DNA of 64,000 nucleotides from Rhodococcus sp. B7740. GTDB lineage: Bacteria > Actinomycetota > Actinomycetes > Mycobacteriales > Mycobacteriaceae. Both the position numbers and the translations under genes were made by a program. Below are positions 18,063 through 25,099 of this stretch, piece after piece (the stretch's first letter is position 1; each line of letters starts with the position of its first letter). The DNA is taken from positions 4,278,001 through 4,342,000 of the forward strand of contig NZ_CP010797.1 in the NCBI RefSeq assembly GCF_000954115.1. Direction: 5' to 3'. Below the pieces are notes generated by a model. The model was not told the origin of the DNA. It searched no databases and saw only the letters and a list, made by a program, of their open reading frames with translations.

Positions 18063-19265
18063 ATGAGCGAGACGAGTGCCACGGAGCCGAGGCGTCGGCC
18101 ACGGAATCGGAAGTCGCAGATTCTGGTGGCCGCGGCCGAGGCATTCAGCGAGCGCGGCTATCACCCCGTCGGAATCGAGGACATCGCTGCCACCGTCGGT
18201 ATTTCCGGGCCCGCGCTGTACCGGCACTTCCCGACCAAATACTCACTGTTCGTCGACACCGTCATGCGGATGACCGACTCCTTGGTCGCGGCAACGGATC
18301 CGGCCGTCATCGATCCGGTCGTCGACGATGTGGAGGATCCACAGTCCCGGATCGACGCGGTCATCGGTGCCATCATCGCCACCACCATCGACAATCGCCG
18401 CACCGGTGGGTTGTATCGATGGGAGGGGCGCTATCTCGTCGGTTCGGACCGCGAATACCTACGGCGAGCGTTGCGCACGGTGCACGAGCGAGTGACGGTG
18501 CCGTTGCGACAGCTTCGCCCCGATCTGTCCGAGGCGGACGCCGCTCTGCTGGCCACGGCGTCGATCAGTGTGGTCGCCAGCATCACCGCGCATCGATCGG
18601 CATTGTCGGCCAAGCAGATCGAGGAGTCGATGCTCGCTGCCGCACGGTCGGTCCTGCGGACCGAACTTCCGCAGCAGGGCAGCGAATCGCCCCACCGCGA
18701 CTGTGTGCTCGAGCATGCATCGAAACGGGAAGAGCTGCTGCACCATTCGATTCGGCTGTTCTATCTGCACGGGTACCACGAGGTGGGCCTCGACGACATC
18801 GGCGCAGCAGCGTCCATCACCGCCTCGAGCGTGTACCGCTACTTCCCCAGCAAGGCCGAGCTGCTCGAGGCCGCGTTGCATCGTGCCAACGCCCAGCTCA
18901 CCGACACCCTCGCCGGCGCGCTGGAGCAGTCGAACTGCCCGGTCGACGCGGTGCGGACCTTCGCCAGGCTGTACACCGAATTGACCTTCCGGCAGGGCGA
19001 ACTGGTGGCCGTGTACTTCGCCGAGATCGGAAATCTACCGGCCGATCGGCGCGCGACACTGCGCCGGATTCAGCGCCACAACGTCGACGGCTGGGCGCAG
19101 CTGCTGCGTGAGGCCCGGCCGAACACGAGCGTGGTGGTCTCACGATTTCTGATCCACGCCGCTCTCGGGTTGGTCTTCGACGTGGGTCGGACGGTGCGGT
19201 TCGAGCGGTCCGACCGAACAATGGCCCGGGTGCAGCAGACGATGACGGCGGTACTTCTGGGATGA
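18063..19265 (+). CDS. TetR-family regulator with two tandem TetR DNA-binding domains
   Basis: A 400-residue protein with two complete TetR units. The first helix-turn-helix lies at about 18-60 (AFSERGYHPVGIEDIAATVG, ALYRHFPTKYSLF); the second is near 225-265 (FYLHGYHEVGLDDIGAAASI, SVYRYFPSKAELLEA). Each is followed by its own helical domain. Normal TetR proteins are about 200 residues and dimerise, so this may be a built-in pseudo-dimer. ATG 18063 has a strong GGTGAGG site; ATG 18030 is an alternative. It is divergent from the acyl-CoA ligase gene across about 180 bases that contain CTGCATTTCAG, a weak operator candidate. Fatty acid-responsive repression of the ligase is the simplest idea. 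Confidence 0.88.
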   Translation: MSETSATEPRRRPRNRKSQILVAAAEAFSERGYHPVGIEDIAATVGISGPALYRHFPTKYSLFVDTVMRMTDSLVAATDPAVIDPVVDDVEDPQSRIDAVIGAIIATTIDNRRTGGLYRWEGRYLVGSDREYLRRALRTVHERVTVPLRQLRPDLSEADAALLATASISVVASITAHRSALSAKQIEESMLAAARSVLRTELPQQGSESPHRDCVLEHASKREELLHHSIRLFYLHGYHEVGLDDIGAAASITASSVYRYFPSKAELLEAALHRANAQLTDTLAGALEQSNCPVDAVRTFARLYTELTFRQGELVAVYFAEIGNLPADRRATLRRIQRHNVDGWAQLLREARPNTSVVVSRFLIHAALGLVFDVGRTVRFERSDRTMARVQQTMTAVLLG

Positions 19266-19276
19266 ACCCTCCGCGT

Positions 19277-20173
19277 TCAGGCCGGAGTCGGCACAGCGGA
19301 GTACGGGCATGCTTCGGTGCCCAGATCTCGGGGGCGGTAGCCGACAGGATAGCCGGGGTAGGTCCTGTTCGACGCGTCGGCGGTGGCCCGAGATCGCGTT
19401 CGCTTGGGTAGGAACCGCTCGACGCGGGCCCTGGCGCGCAGAGCCCGCACGGCCACCCGCTCGACCGTCGGTGAGCCTGCAGGGAACCCGAAGGCACCGG
19501 CCATCCGGTCGTCCAACAGTGCGAACACTCCCTGCTTCACTGCGGGGGTCAGCGCAGCGGGGTACCAGGAGCAGTACAGATCCAGGGTGTACGTGCCGAT
19601 CCGACGATTGTCCTCGGTGAAGCGGAACGTCCGCTCCTCGTAGTCGAGCTTGAACTGCGCGAACTCGGTGTACGACTCGGGAATGTTCTTGATTCCCATT
19701 CGCTTTCCCACTTCGCGGTAGAAGTGGAACGTCGCGAGTCGTTCCTTGGGGTGCAGGCGACGCCATCCGTAGGTGTCGATCCATTCGATCGGCTCGTAGA
19801 CGAACGTCGTCAACACGTAGAGCATGTCGTCGTTGGAGATGTCGTACTGCCCGTGCATTCGGTTGACCGTCCGAAGCGATTCACGTCCCCGGTCGGAGTC
19901 GTATCCGTGCTCGAGCAGTTCGGCCATCAGTAGCGAGGTGTCGTCGTAGCGCTTCTGGGGGCGGTTCTCGAATTCGCCGGTCTCGGCCAACAGCGCCGAG
20001 ATGGTCGGCACGCAGTAGGTACGGAACAGCGCGAACTCGAGTGAACGCTGGTAGTCCCACGGGAACTCGTAGCCGGCCGTGATGCGGTGGATGGTGTGAC
20101 AATCCCGCACCGGGTCGAGTTCCTCGATGCGTCGAAGCCAGCCGAAGCGCCCCTTCTTCGGCGTGATGTCCAT
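19277..20173 (-). CDS. DUF2236 (MpaB-like oxygenase family) protein, copy A
   Basis: 298 residues of the DUF2236 family, which includes mycophenolic-acid MpaB' and latex-clearing Lcp oxygenases. It is recognised by the overall pattern (FALFRTYCVPTISALLAETGEF; YDISNDDMLYVLTTFVYEPIEWIDTYGWR; TFHFYREVGKRMGI). The His expected in the family D-x-W-V-H motif is not evident here (MLYVLTTF), so haem-type oxygenase activity is uncertain. The start is ATG 20173 (MDITPKKGRFGWL), two bases after the aldehyde dehydrogenase stop, so the genes form an operon. It converges on the tandem TetR gene with an 11-base gap. Two further family members lie at 24272-25090 and 28400-29332. Confidence 0.75.
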   Translation of the reverse strand: MDITPKKGRFGWLRRIEELDPVRDCHTIHRITAGYEFPWDYQRSLEFALFRTYCVPTISALLAETGEFENRPQKRYDDTSLLMAELLEHGYDSDRGRESLRTVNRMHGQYDISNDDMLYVLTTFVYEPIEWIDTYGWRRLHPKERLATFHFYREVGKRMGIKNIPESYTEFAQFKLDYEERTFRFTEDNRRIGTYTLDLYCSWYPAALTPAVKQGVFALLDDRMAGAFGFPAGSPTVERVAVRALRARARVERFLPKRTRSRATADASNRTYPGYPVGYRPRDLGTEACPYSAVPTPA

Positions 20174-20175
20174 GG

Positions 20176-21672
20176 TCAGCCTCTTCCGTGCCGAAGCTTC
20201 AGTGCCAGCACGGAGAGCTTCATGTTTCGCGCTTTGCGCTTCATCGTCAGCAGATTGATCGGAGCTGCGAAACTCTGCACGGTCAACGATTTGACGGTGC
20301 TGAACTCGCGCAGGCCGTCGGCCCCATGGATGCGGCCGAATCCCGAGTCGCCCGTGCCGCCGAACGGCAGCGCCGGAACGCCGGCGAATCCGAGGACCGA
20401 ATTGACCGTCACGACACCACAATCGAGCTTCTCGGCGGCGCGTCTGCCCACTGCTCCGTCCTGGGTGAACACCGATGCGCCGAGTCCGTACTTGGACGCG
20501 TTGGCCCGCTCGATGGCCTCGTCGAGATCGCGAACCTTGTTGACCACCACGGTCGGACCGAAGGTCTCCTCGGTGATCGCCGTCGAATCCTCGGGTACGT
20601 CGGTGAGAACCACCGGGTCGATGTACGGCCCGTGCAGCGACTCGAGGCCGCCGACGACGGCCTTGCCGCCCTTGGCGAGAGCGTCCTCGATCTGGCCTCG
20701 CACGATCTCGCTCTGTTTGCCCAGTGTCATCGGGCCGTAGGACGAGGTCTTCGTTCCGCCGGGCTTCAGCGCTTTCACCGCGGCGGTGAATTCACCGACG
20801 AACCGGTCGTACACCGGAGCCGCGACGTAGATGCGTTCGACGCCTGCGCAGGTCTGCCCGGCGTTGCCCATCGCCCCGAACGTCGCGAATTCCACTGCGG
20901 CAGTGATGTCCGCGTCTGCGTCGACGAGCATCGCGTCCTTGCCGCCGCACTCGGCGACGAGTGGGGTCAGCGACTTCGCGCAGGTTGCCATGACCTTCTT
21001 GGCGGTGGCAGTGGAGCCGGTGAACGCGATCTTGTCCACGCCGGATTCGACGAGGGCGGTACCGGTGGATCCGTCGCCGGTGATGGTCTGGAACACCGGG
21101 TGCGGAGCGGCCAGTGACTGCCACTTCTCGGCCAACCAGGTGCCGACGCCCGGCGTCAGTTCGCTCGGTTTGAACACGACGGTGTTGCCTGCGGCGAGGG
21201 CGTACGCGATGGAACCCATCGGTGTGTAGAGCGGGTAGTTCCAGGGGCCGATGACTCCGACGACGCCGAACGGTCGGTATCCGACGTAGGCCTTCTGGTT
21301 CACCGCGAGCAGGCCCGATCCGACCTTGCGCTGCCGCAGAATCTTCTCGGCGTTGCGGGCCGCCCAGTCCAGGTGTTCGACGCCGAGCATGACCTCGAGC
21401 AGCGAGTCCTCGTCGGGCTTGCCGGTTTCGGCGGCGATGACGGCGGCGAGGCTCGGGGCGTCCCTGGCGATGGCGGACTTGAATTCCAGCAGCCATCGTT
21501 TGCGTCCGACGAAGCCCTGTACGTCCCACCAGCGTGCGGCCGACCGGGCTCGAGCGACGGCGATGTCGACCTCTGCGGGGCCCGCGATCGGATACGTGGC
21601 GAGTGCGACACCCGTTCGGGGATCGAGGCTTTCGAAGCTGCTCTCGGTCGTTCGTTCGATCTGGTCCGTCAT
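20176..21672 (-). CDS. NAD(P)+-dependent aldehyde dehydrogenase
   Basis: A 498-residue aldehyde dehydrogenase that oxidises aldehydes to acids. Catalytic Asn145 (GPWNYPL), general base Glu241 (LVAECGGKD) and nucleophile Cys275 (GNAGQTCAG) are all present, together with the cofactor motif FTGS. The C-terminal region after residue 460 is basic and hydrophobic (FAAPINLLTMKRKARNMKLSVLALKLRHG), typical of the succinic-semialdehyde/long-chain group that may associate with membranes. It is the first gene of a two-gene operon with DUF2236 copy A, which could act on a product such as a fatty or isoprenoid aldehyde. It is divergent from an acyl-CoA dehydrogenase, with a palindrome in the shared region. 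Confidence 0.92.
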   Translation of the reverse strand: MTDQIERTTESSFESLDPRTGVALATYPIAGPAEVDIAVARARSAARWWDVQGFVGRKRWLLEFKSAIARDAPSLAAVIAAETGKPDEDSLLEVMLGVEHLDWAARNAEKILRQRKVGSGLLAVNQKAYVGYRPFGVVGVIGPWNYPLYTPMGSIAYALAAGNTVVFKPSELTPGVGTWLAEKWQSLAAPHPVFQTITGDGSTGTALVESGVDKIAFTGSTATAKKVMATCAKSLTPLVAECGGKDAMLVDADADITAAVEFATFGAMGNAGQTCAGVERIYVAAPVYDRFVGEFTAAVKALKPGGTKTSSYGPMTLGKQSEIVRGQIEDALAKGGKAVVGGLESLHGPYIDPVVLTDVPEDSTAITEETFGPTVVVNKVRDLDEAIERANASKYGLGASVFTQDGAVGRRAAEKLDCGVVTVNSVLGFAGVPALPFGGTGDSGFGRIHGADGLREFSTVKSLTVQSFAAPINLLTMKRKARNMKLSVLALKLRHGRG

Positions 21673-21696
21673 GGGCTCTATCCTCCAGCGGATCGC

Positions 21697-21717
21697 ATCA
21701 CATATATTTGATGTGAT
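21697..21717. promoter_or_regulatory. Palindrome ATCACAT-N7-ATGTGAT in divergent promoter
   Basis: An exact 7-bp inverted repeat around an AT-rich 7-base centre lies 25 bases from the aldehyde dehydrogenase start and 78 bases from the acyl-CoA dehydrogenase start. TGTCC-A-GGACA at 21726-21736 and GGACAC...GTGTCC at 21731-21752 add further symmetry. It is a likely operator; the nearby GntR protein (22944-23582) is the natural candidate. Confidence 0.55.
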
Positions 21718-21794
21718 TCAATGTTGTCCAGGACACACTATGCGTCGTGTCCGGTTGCGACAACCCCCGCTGCCTCGACGTGCAGGAGCAATTC

Positions 21795-22937
21795 ATGAGC
21801 ATCGATCTCACTCGGGAACAGACCGCCTTCGCGCAGGCGGTTGCGTCGTTCTGCGCGAAAGAGGCCGGCACCAGGGCGCAGCGGGACGCGCTCACCGAGC
21901 ACGGCGCGCACAGTCACAACCAGGCGCTCTACGACAAGATGGCCGAGCTGGGCTGGTTGGGCGCGATCATCTCCGAGGAGCACGGCGGAGCGGGCGGCAG
22001 CACCGTCGATCTGTGCATTCTGCTCGAAGAGTCCGCGAAGGCCATGGCTCCCATCGGCGGCATCGGTCCCACCTTGATCACCGGTGCGGCCTACGAGAAG
22101 TTCGGCACCCCGGCGCAGAAGGACACAGTTCTCGGTGGCATCGTCGCCGGCCGAAGCTACTCGATCTCCATGTCCGAGCCCGAAGCCGGCTCTGATGTGG
22201 GAAATCTGACCTGCCGCGCCGAGAAGACCGACTCCGGCTGGCTGATCAACGGCCAGAAGACCTGGTGCTCGAATGCGCATTTCGCCGATCGGATCCTGCT
22301 CGTCGCACGTACGGGCAGAGAAGGTGGCAAGCACGAGGGTCTGACGATGTTCGACGTCCCGGCCGATATCGAGGGCCTGAACATCGTCGGCATCGACACG
22401 ATGGGTGGCAAGGAAGTCAACGACCTCTACTTCACCGACTGTGCACTGCCCGAGGACGCGGTGGTCGGAGTGGAAGGTCAAGGATGGTCGCAGCTGATGA
22501 CCGGCCTGAACATCGAGCGCCTGATCCTGGCGGCGATGATGCTCGGCACTGCGCAACGAGCGTTCGACGACACACTCGACTTCGTCACCCAGCGAAAGCA
22601 ATTCGGTAGGCCCGTCGGGACGTTCCAGGCACTGCGACATCGCATCGCCGATCTGGCGACCGAGATCGAATGCGGACGGCTGCTGGTCTACCACGTGGCT
22701 CGGTTGGTCGACGAGAACCCGACGAAGCTGTTCCCGCGAGAAGCCTCGATGGCCAAGCTCAAGCTCACCGAGACCGCGAAGAAGGTGGCCCTCGAGGGCA
22801 TGCAGATGATGGGCGGCTACGGTTACGCCACCGAATTCGACATGGAAAAGCATGTGCGGACGACTCTCGTGTCCTCGATCTACGGCGGTACCAACGAGAT
22901 TCAGCGTGACATCATCGGCAAGACGTACGGACTCTAG
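21795..22937 (+). CDS. Acyl-CoA dehydrogenase
   Basis: A 380-residue flavoprotein that makes the 2,3-double bond in acyl-CoA and passes electrons to ETF. Family features: the FAD/substrate motif SISMSEPEAGSDVGNL, the second motif LDFVTQRKQFGRPVGTFQALRHRIADLAT, and the C-terminal MMGGYGYATEFDMEKHVR with SSIYGGTNEIQRDI. ATG 21795 (MSIDLTREQ) has CAGGAG seven bases upstream; an ATG at 21747 in frame is too early. It is followed by a GntR gene only 6 bases after its stop, so the pair probably forms one transcript with autoregulation. The substrate is unknown. Confidence 0.93.
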   Translation: MSIDLTREQTAFAQAVASFCAKEAGTRAQRDALTEHGAHSHNQALYDKMAELGWLGAIISEEHGGAGGSTVDLCILLEESAKAMAPIGGIGPTLITGAAYEKFGTPAQKDTVLGGIVAGRSYSISMSEPEAGSDVGNLTCRAEKTDSGWLINGQKTWCSNAHFADRILLVARTGREGGKHEGLTMFDVPADIEGLNIVGIDTMGGKEVNDLYFTDCALPEDAVVGVEGQGWSQLMTGLNIERLILAAMMLGTAQRAFDDTLDFVTQRKQFGRPVGTFQALRHRIADLATEIECGRLLVYHVARLVDENPTKLFPREASMAKLKLTETAKKVALEGMQMMGGYGYATEFDMEKHVRTTLVSSIYGGTNEIQRDIIGKTYGL

Positions 22938-22943
22938 GCAGTC

Positions 22944-23582
22944 GTGCTGCATCGCCGCCCGCAGCTCTCGGAGGACGTCGCCGCAAGTATTCGCCAGCAG
23001 ATCGTCACGGGCGTACTGACACCGGGCACCTTCGTGCGCATCGACGATACGGCGGGCGAGCTCGGGGTCAGTGCCACTCCCGTGCGAGAAGCATTGGTGG
23101 CGTTGCGCGGTGAAGGTCTGGTGGAACTGGTGCCGCGTCGGGGCTACCGGGTCAACGAGTTGACCGAACGCGACATCGAGGACATCTTCTGGTTGCAGGG
23201 CACGATCGCGGCAGCGTTGGCCCGCCGCGCCGCGCAGCACATCACGAACGAACAGATCGAGGCGCTTCGCGCCGTGAACGATCGATTGCGTGACGCCGTG
23301 GCCCGATCCGACTTCGAATCGGTGGAGTCCTGCGAGTTCGAATTCCACAGGTACATCAACAGATTCGCCGGAGGAACCAAGCTGGCCTGGTTTCTCCTCG
23401 GTGCCGTGAGATACACACCCTCGCGGCTGTACGCGTCGAACAGGCAATGGGGTGAGCACGCGGTCCGCCATCACGAACAGTTGATCGAGGCATTCCGGCG
23501 GCGCGACGTCGAGCTCGTCGGTGACCTGACGTGCCGGCACTTCCTCTCCGGAGCCGAGCTGGTGACCCGGCTAACGGGGTGA
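22944..23582 (+). CDS. GntR-family regulator (FCD subfamily)
   Basis: A 212-residue regulator starting at GTG 22944. The winged helix (RRPQLSEDVAASIRQQIVTG; LGVSATPVREALVALRGEGL; PRRGYRVNEL) and FCD domain (SCEFEFHRYINRF; AVRYTPSRLYASNRQW) are nearly colinear with the GntR at 13345-14007 (shared LRRRPQLSE-like start, CEFEFHR, YTPxRLYAxxRxWG), so the two are recent paralogues. It is downstream of and probably co-transcribed with the acyl-CoA dehydrogenase and is a candidate ligand of the palindrome at 21697. Its last 12 bases overlap the 3' end of the convergent TetR gene. Confidence 0.9.
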   Translation: MLHRRPQLSEDVAASIRQQIVTGVLTPGTFVRIDDTAGELGVSATPVREALVALRGEGLVELVPRRGYRVNELTERDIEDIFWLQGTIAAALARRAAQHITNEQIEALRAVNDRLRDAVARSDFESVESCEFEFHRYINRFAGGTKLAWFLLGAVRYTPSRLYASNRQWGEHAVRHHEQLIEAFRRRDVELVGDLTCRHFLSGAELVTRLTG

Positions 23583-24179
23583 TGCGGCCAGTAACAGCTC
23601 GGCGCAGCGGACGACCACGGCCTCCTCGTCCATCTCGAGTTCGCCGCCGAGCCACGCAGTGAGCACCTGAGCGAATCCGCCGACGACGAAATAGGTTGTC
23701 AGATCGAGATCGTGGTCTCCGGTCGTGCCGTAGAACTCGGTGGCCTGAGTGGCGAGCAGACGGGCGAACATCTTCGTCGACTCGGCCCGTTTCGCCACCA
23801 CGATGTCGCCGACCGCAGTGGCGGAGAACATGAGGAACCCACGGCGGGGGTCGTCCGCGACTGCGCGCACGATCGCACGAATTCCGGCGTGGACCCGTTC
23901 TCGGGCGTCCCTCGGTGCTGCGGCGACCGCGTCGAGTGCGATGGCTGCGACCTCCTCGACGACGTGGTCGTACACGGCCTCCATGAGCGCACTCCGGTCC
24001 GCGAAACTCTCGTAGAAGTAGCGGCTCGCGACGCCGGCCCGGCGGCACACCCCTCGAACCGTCAAGTCGGGCTTGGCAGTTCCGAGCAGATCGAGTCCGG
24101 TCTCGATGAGGATGCGTCGACGGTCGGCGACTCGGGCCGAACCGTCCACGCCGCCGTAGGTACGGGGTGAATCGGGCAT
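23571..24179 (-). CDS. TetR-family regulator, partner of DUF2236 copy B
   Basis: About 202 residues. The N-terminal HTH (LTVRGVCRRAGVASRYFYESFADRSALMEAVYDHV) is strongly alike to that of the TetR gene at 27792-28376 (VNVRAVCRTAGLTERYFYESFSDRDAFVRAVYAWV). Both sit divergently from a DUF2236 gene, so a TetR-DUF2236 module has been duplicated. ATG 24179 (MPDSPRTYGG) was chosen over an upstream frame start at 24233, which would run into the promoter. The C-terminal half is a standard TetR ligand domain, ligand unknown. Confidence 0.88.
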   Translation of the reverse strand: MPDSPRTYGGVDGSARVADRRRILIETGLDLLGTAKPDLTVRGVCRRAGVASRYFYESFADRSALMEAVYDHVVEEVAAIALDAVAAAPRDARERVHAGIRAIVRAVADDPRRGFLMFSATAVGDIVVAKRAESTKMFARLLATQATEFYGTTGDHDLDLTTYFVVGGFAQVLTAWLGGELEMDEEAVVVRCAELLLAASPR

Positions 24180-24188
24180 GAACACATC

Positions 24189-24243
24189 TTGACACCGCTC
24201 GGCACCCGCGCCTAGCTTGATCTGAACACGCACGTACTCAGAT
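24189..24243 (+). promoter_or_regulatory. Promoter with overlapping inverted repeat for DUF2236 copy B
   Basis: TTGACA at 24189-24194 and TAGCTT at 24213-24218 are spaced by 18 bases. Directly downstream, ATCTGA (24220-24225) is inverted as TCAGAT (24238-24243), where the transcript would begin. A bound TetR dimer here would block transcription of the DUF2236 gene at 24272. Confidence 0.5.
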
Positions 24244-24271
24244 TGCCGACAGGGGAGGGCTCGACTGCGTC

Positions 24272-25090
24272 ATGACTGTCGACAACGACCTTCTACGCAA
24301 GTCCATGACCGGCTTCGGCCTGCTCGCCGGTTCGGCGAACGTCATCATGCAACTCGGGCATCCCGCCGTCGGATACGGGGTTTTCGAAAGCCGCGTGGAA
24401 TCCGGGCAGATCAACCGGCACCCGATCAAGCGCACCCGAACGACGTTGTCCTACCTGGCGGTCGCGGGTATGGGAGACGATCGGACCAAGGCCGCGTACC
24501 GGAAGGCGACCAACAGATCTCATGCCGCCGTGCGCTCGACGGCGGGCAGTCCGGTGGAGTACAACGCCTTCGACCCGAACCTGCAGCTGTGGGTCGCGGC
24601 GTGCCTCTACCGAGGGTTCGAGGATGTGTATGTCGCCTTGTACGGGCCGCTCGATCCGGACGACGCGGAAGAGATGTACCGGTCGTCTCACGTACTCGGA
24701 TCGACATTGCAGATGCCGCCCGAGATGTGGCCCACCGATCGAGCGGCGTTCGAGAAGTACTGGGAAGCAGCACTGGACGACATTTACATCGACCCGACGA
24801 TCCGGCGCTACCTGCACGGCATCGCCTCGGCAACGTTCGCCCGACCCGCAGTGCTGCACCCGTTGATCGGGCCGTTCTTCCGTTTCGTGACCACGGGATT
24901 CTTGCCCCAGCGTTTCCGAGACGAGATGGAACTGCCGTGGGATCCGGTCAAGCAGAGACGGTTTGCGCTTGTTCTGCGCAGCGCGTCCCTGCTCAACCGG
25001 ATGTTGCCGCCCGCCGTTCGTGCACTCCCGTTCAACCTTCTGCTGCACGACGTCCGGCGACGGATGCGCTCGGGCCGGGCGCTGGTCTAG
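24272..25090 (+). CDS. DUF2236 (MpaB-like oxygenase family) protein, copy B
   Basis: 272 residues. Family traits are the N-terminal GFGLLAGSANVIMQLGHPAVGYGV, the middle NAFDPNLQLWVAACLYRG and the C-terminal segment WDPVKQRRFALVLRSASLLNRMLPP. Compared with copy C (YHALDPDTFYWAHATF), the His that follows the motif Trp is replaced by Ala (LWVAACL). If that His is the haem ligand, as in the better studied members, this protein may have lost or changed its activity. The start is ATG 24272, after GGGGAGGG. It is expressed from the promoter-operator at 24189-24243 and divergent from its TetR. Confidence 0.82.
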   Translation: MTVDNDLLRKSMTGFGLLAGSANVIMQLGHPAVGYGVFESRVESGQINRHPIKRTRTTLSYLAVAGMGDDRTKAAYRKATNRSHAAVRSTAGSPVEYNAFDPNLQLWVAACLYRGFEDVYVALYGPLDPDDAEEMYRSSHVLGSTLQMPPEMWPTDRAAFEKYWEAALDDIYIDPTIRRYLHGIASATFARPAVLHPLIGPFFRFVTTGFLPQRFRDEMELPWDPVKQRRFALVLRSASLLNRMLPPAVRALPFNLLLHDVRRRMRSGRALV

Positions 25091-25099
25091 CTCGAGGCC

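Noticed and set aside
21738..23540. Open minus-strand frame of 600 codons opposite the acyl-CoA dehydrogenase and GntR genes
   Set aside because: Both plus-strand genes have full family motifs in order; the opposite frame has none.
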